Positions 5,578 to 5,826 of a DNA stretch of 5,826 nt are shown here, one piece after another. The position numbers were made by a program, and so were the translations under genes. Position 1 is the first letter of the stretch. Every line of letters starts with the position of its first letter. The notes under the pieces are model-generated. The model did not search any database. It had not been told where the DNA came from and saw only the letters and a list, made by a program, of their open reading frames with translations. Source of the stretch: JADJNW01 sp033761835 (GTDB lineage Bacteria > Bacteroidota > Bacteroidia > Chitinophagales > Saprospiraceae); the NCBI GenBank assembly GCA_033761835.1, contig JANRME010000114.1, forward strand, positions 1 through 5,826, read 5' to 3'.

Positions 5578-5607
5578 GGAAGTTTAACATAAAAATTACT
5601 ATATTTG
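5576..5607 (+). promoter_or_regulatory. isolated Bacteroidota-type promoter
   Basis: A perfect -7 element TATATTTG (5600-5607) follows TTGG (5576-5579) after 20 bp. Transcription would run rightwards from about 5613-5616. There is no ATG between it and 5758, so it either drives the transposase through a leader of about 145 nt or belonged to a gene now separated by an insertion. Confidence 0.45.
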
Positions 5608-5757
5608 AGCAATCAATAGTAAACAAAATACTACTACTCGCAGGGAAACTTAATATAACGGAGGCTGCCACTACATTCCACTAACAAATCATAACTGAGA
5701 TTACGCATTAGAAAAATTAGGAAAAAAAAGTTCTTTGACAGTTACGACCTTTGAGGG

Positions 5758-5826
5758 ATGAAATTTCCAGCTACTTTCGAGTTGTATGTGGACTATTTGA
5801 TAGCCAACCAGGGCAGGGTAAGTGCC
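5758..5826 (+). CDS. probable insertion-sequence transposase, N-terminus only
   Basis: The frame is open from the ATG at 5758 to the window edge, 23 codons: MKFPATFELYVDYL, then IANQGRVSA. An aromatic-rich helix (xxxYVDYLIANxGxVSAT) followed, in full proteins, by a segment like LSxxLDxxxSHDxxTR is familiar from the start of IS4/IS701-like DDE transposases in Bacteroidota; this is recognition from memory on a short stretch. An in-frame TGA at 5752-5754 excludes a longer N-terminus. GAGGG directly abuts the ATG, too close to serve as a normal ribosome binding site. The left terminal inverted repeat should lie in the preceding 50-100 bp (the stretch from about 5692 is a candidate) but cannot be fixed without the right end. 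Confidence 0.55.
   Translation, partial: MKFPATFELYVDYLIANQGRVSA

Larger units (their letters stand above)
5213..5757. other. 545-bp stretch without a convincing gene
   Basis: No open frame with a start codon and coding character was found here on either strand; the longest start-to-stop frames are about 10-25 codons. The stretch holds a tandem GGTGTACAAA repeat (5232-5252), an interrupted palindrome (5325-5345), two CRISPR-like repeats around a perfect hairpin (5371-5474), a 12-bp-period AT-rich tandem repeat (5556-5577), an isolated promoter (5576-5607) and probably the left end of an insertion sequence before 5758. It is clearly more AT-rich and more repetitive than the sequence to its left. 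Confidence 0.6.

Overview
The window reads as chromosomal DNA of a Bacteroidota species, most likely near Chitinophagaceae/Sphingobacteriales, although the exact family is inference. Several things point there. Start codons are preceded by A-rich sequence rather than a Shine-Dalgarno motif. Promoter-like sites match the Bacteroidota -7 element TAnnTTTG. There are two lipoprotein signal peptides, and one of those genes encodes a SusC-type TonB plug domain with the RGENGAVVITTK-like ending.

Positions 1-1287 hold two minus-strand genes. One is an alpha/beta-hydrolase lipoprotein with a complete catalytic triad. Downstream of it is a DUF4240-like gene that meets an in-frame TAA at 27-29, although family-like sequence resumes directly after the stop. 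Positions 1430-3618 hold the plus-strand gene fhs (formate-tetrahydrofolate ligase, one-carbon metabolism), then a small outer-membrane-type lipoprotein made of a TonB plug domain without a barrel. Positions 3791-4798 hold holA (DNA polymerase III delta subunit), with a promoter so close to the ATG that the mRNA should be almost leaderless. Two tRNA genes follow: Val(GAC) at 4893-4967 with a clear promoter, and Pro(GGG) at 5086-5159, followed by a strong intrinsic terminator at 5184-5212.

The left 5.2 kb is ordinary housekeeping sequence of unrelated functions, with no obvious operon. The 3' side of the tRNA-Pro gene is different. From 5213 to 5757 there is no convincing gene, but there are a tandem GGTGTACAAA repeat, an interrupted palindrome, two diverged 29-30 nt repeats resembling CRISPR repeats (both ending GGAATTGAAAT) on either side of a perfect 16-bp-arm hairpin, and a good promoter with no gene behind it. 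The window ends inside what looks like the first 23 codons of an insertion-sequence transposase (5758 to the edge). Together these suggest an accessory-DNA landing zone beside a tRNA gene, possibly with the relic of a CRISPR array. No cas gene or integrase is visible within the window, so that interpretation remains inference.
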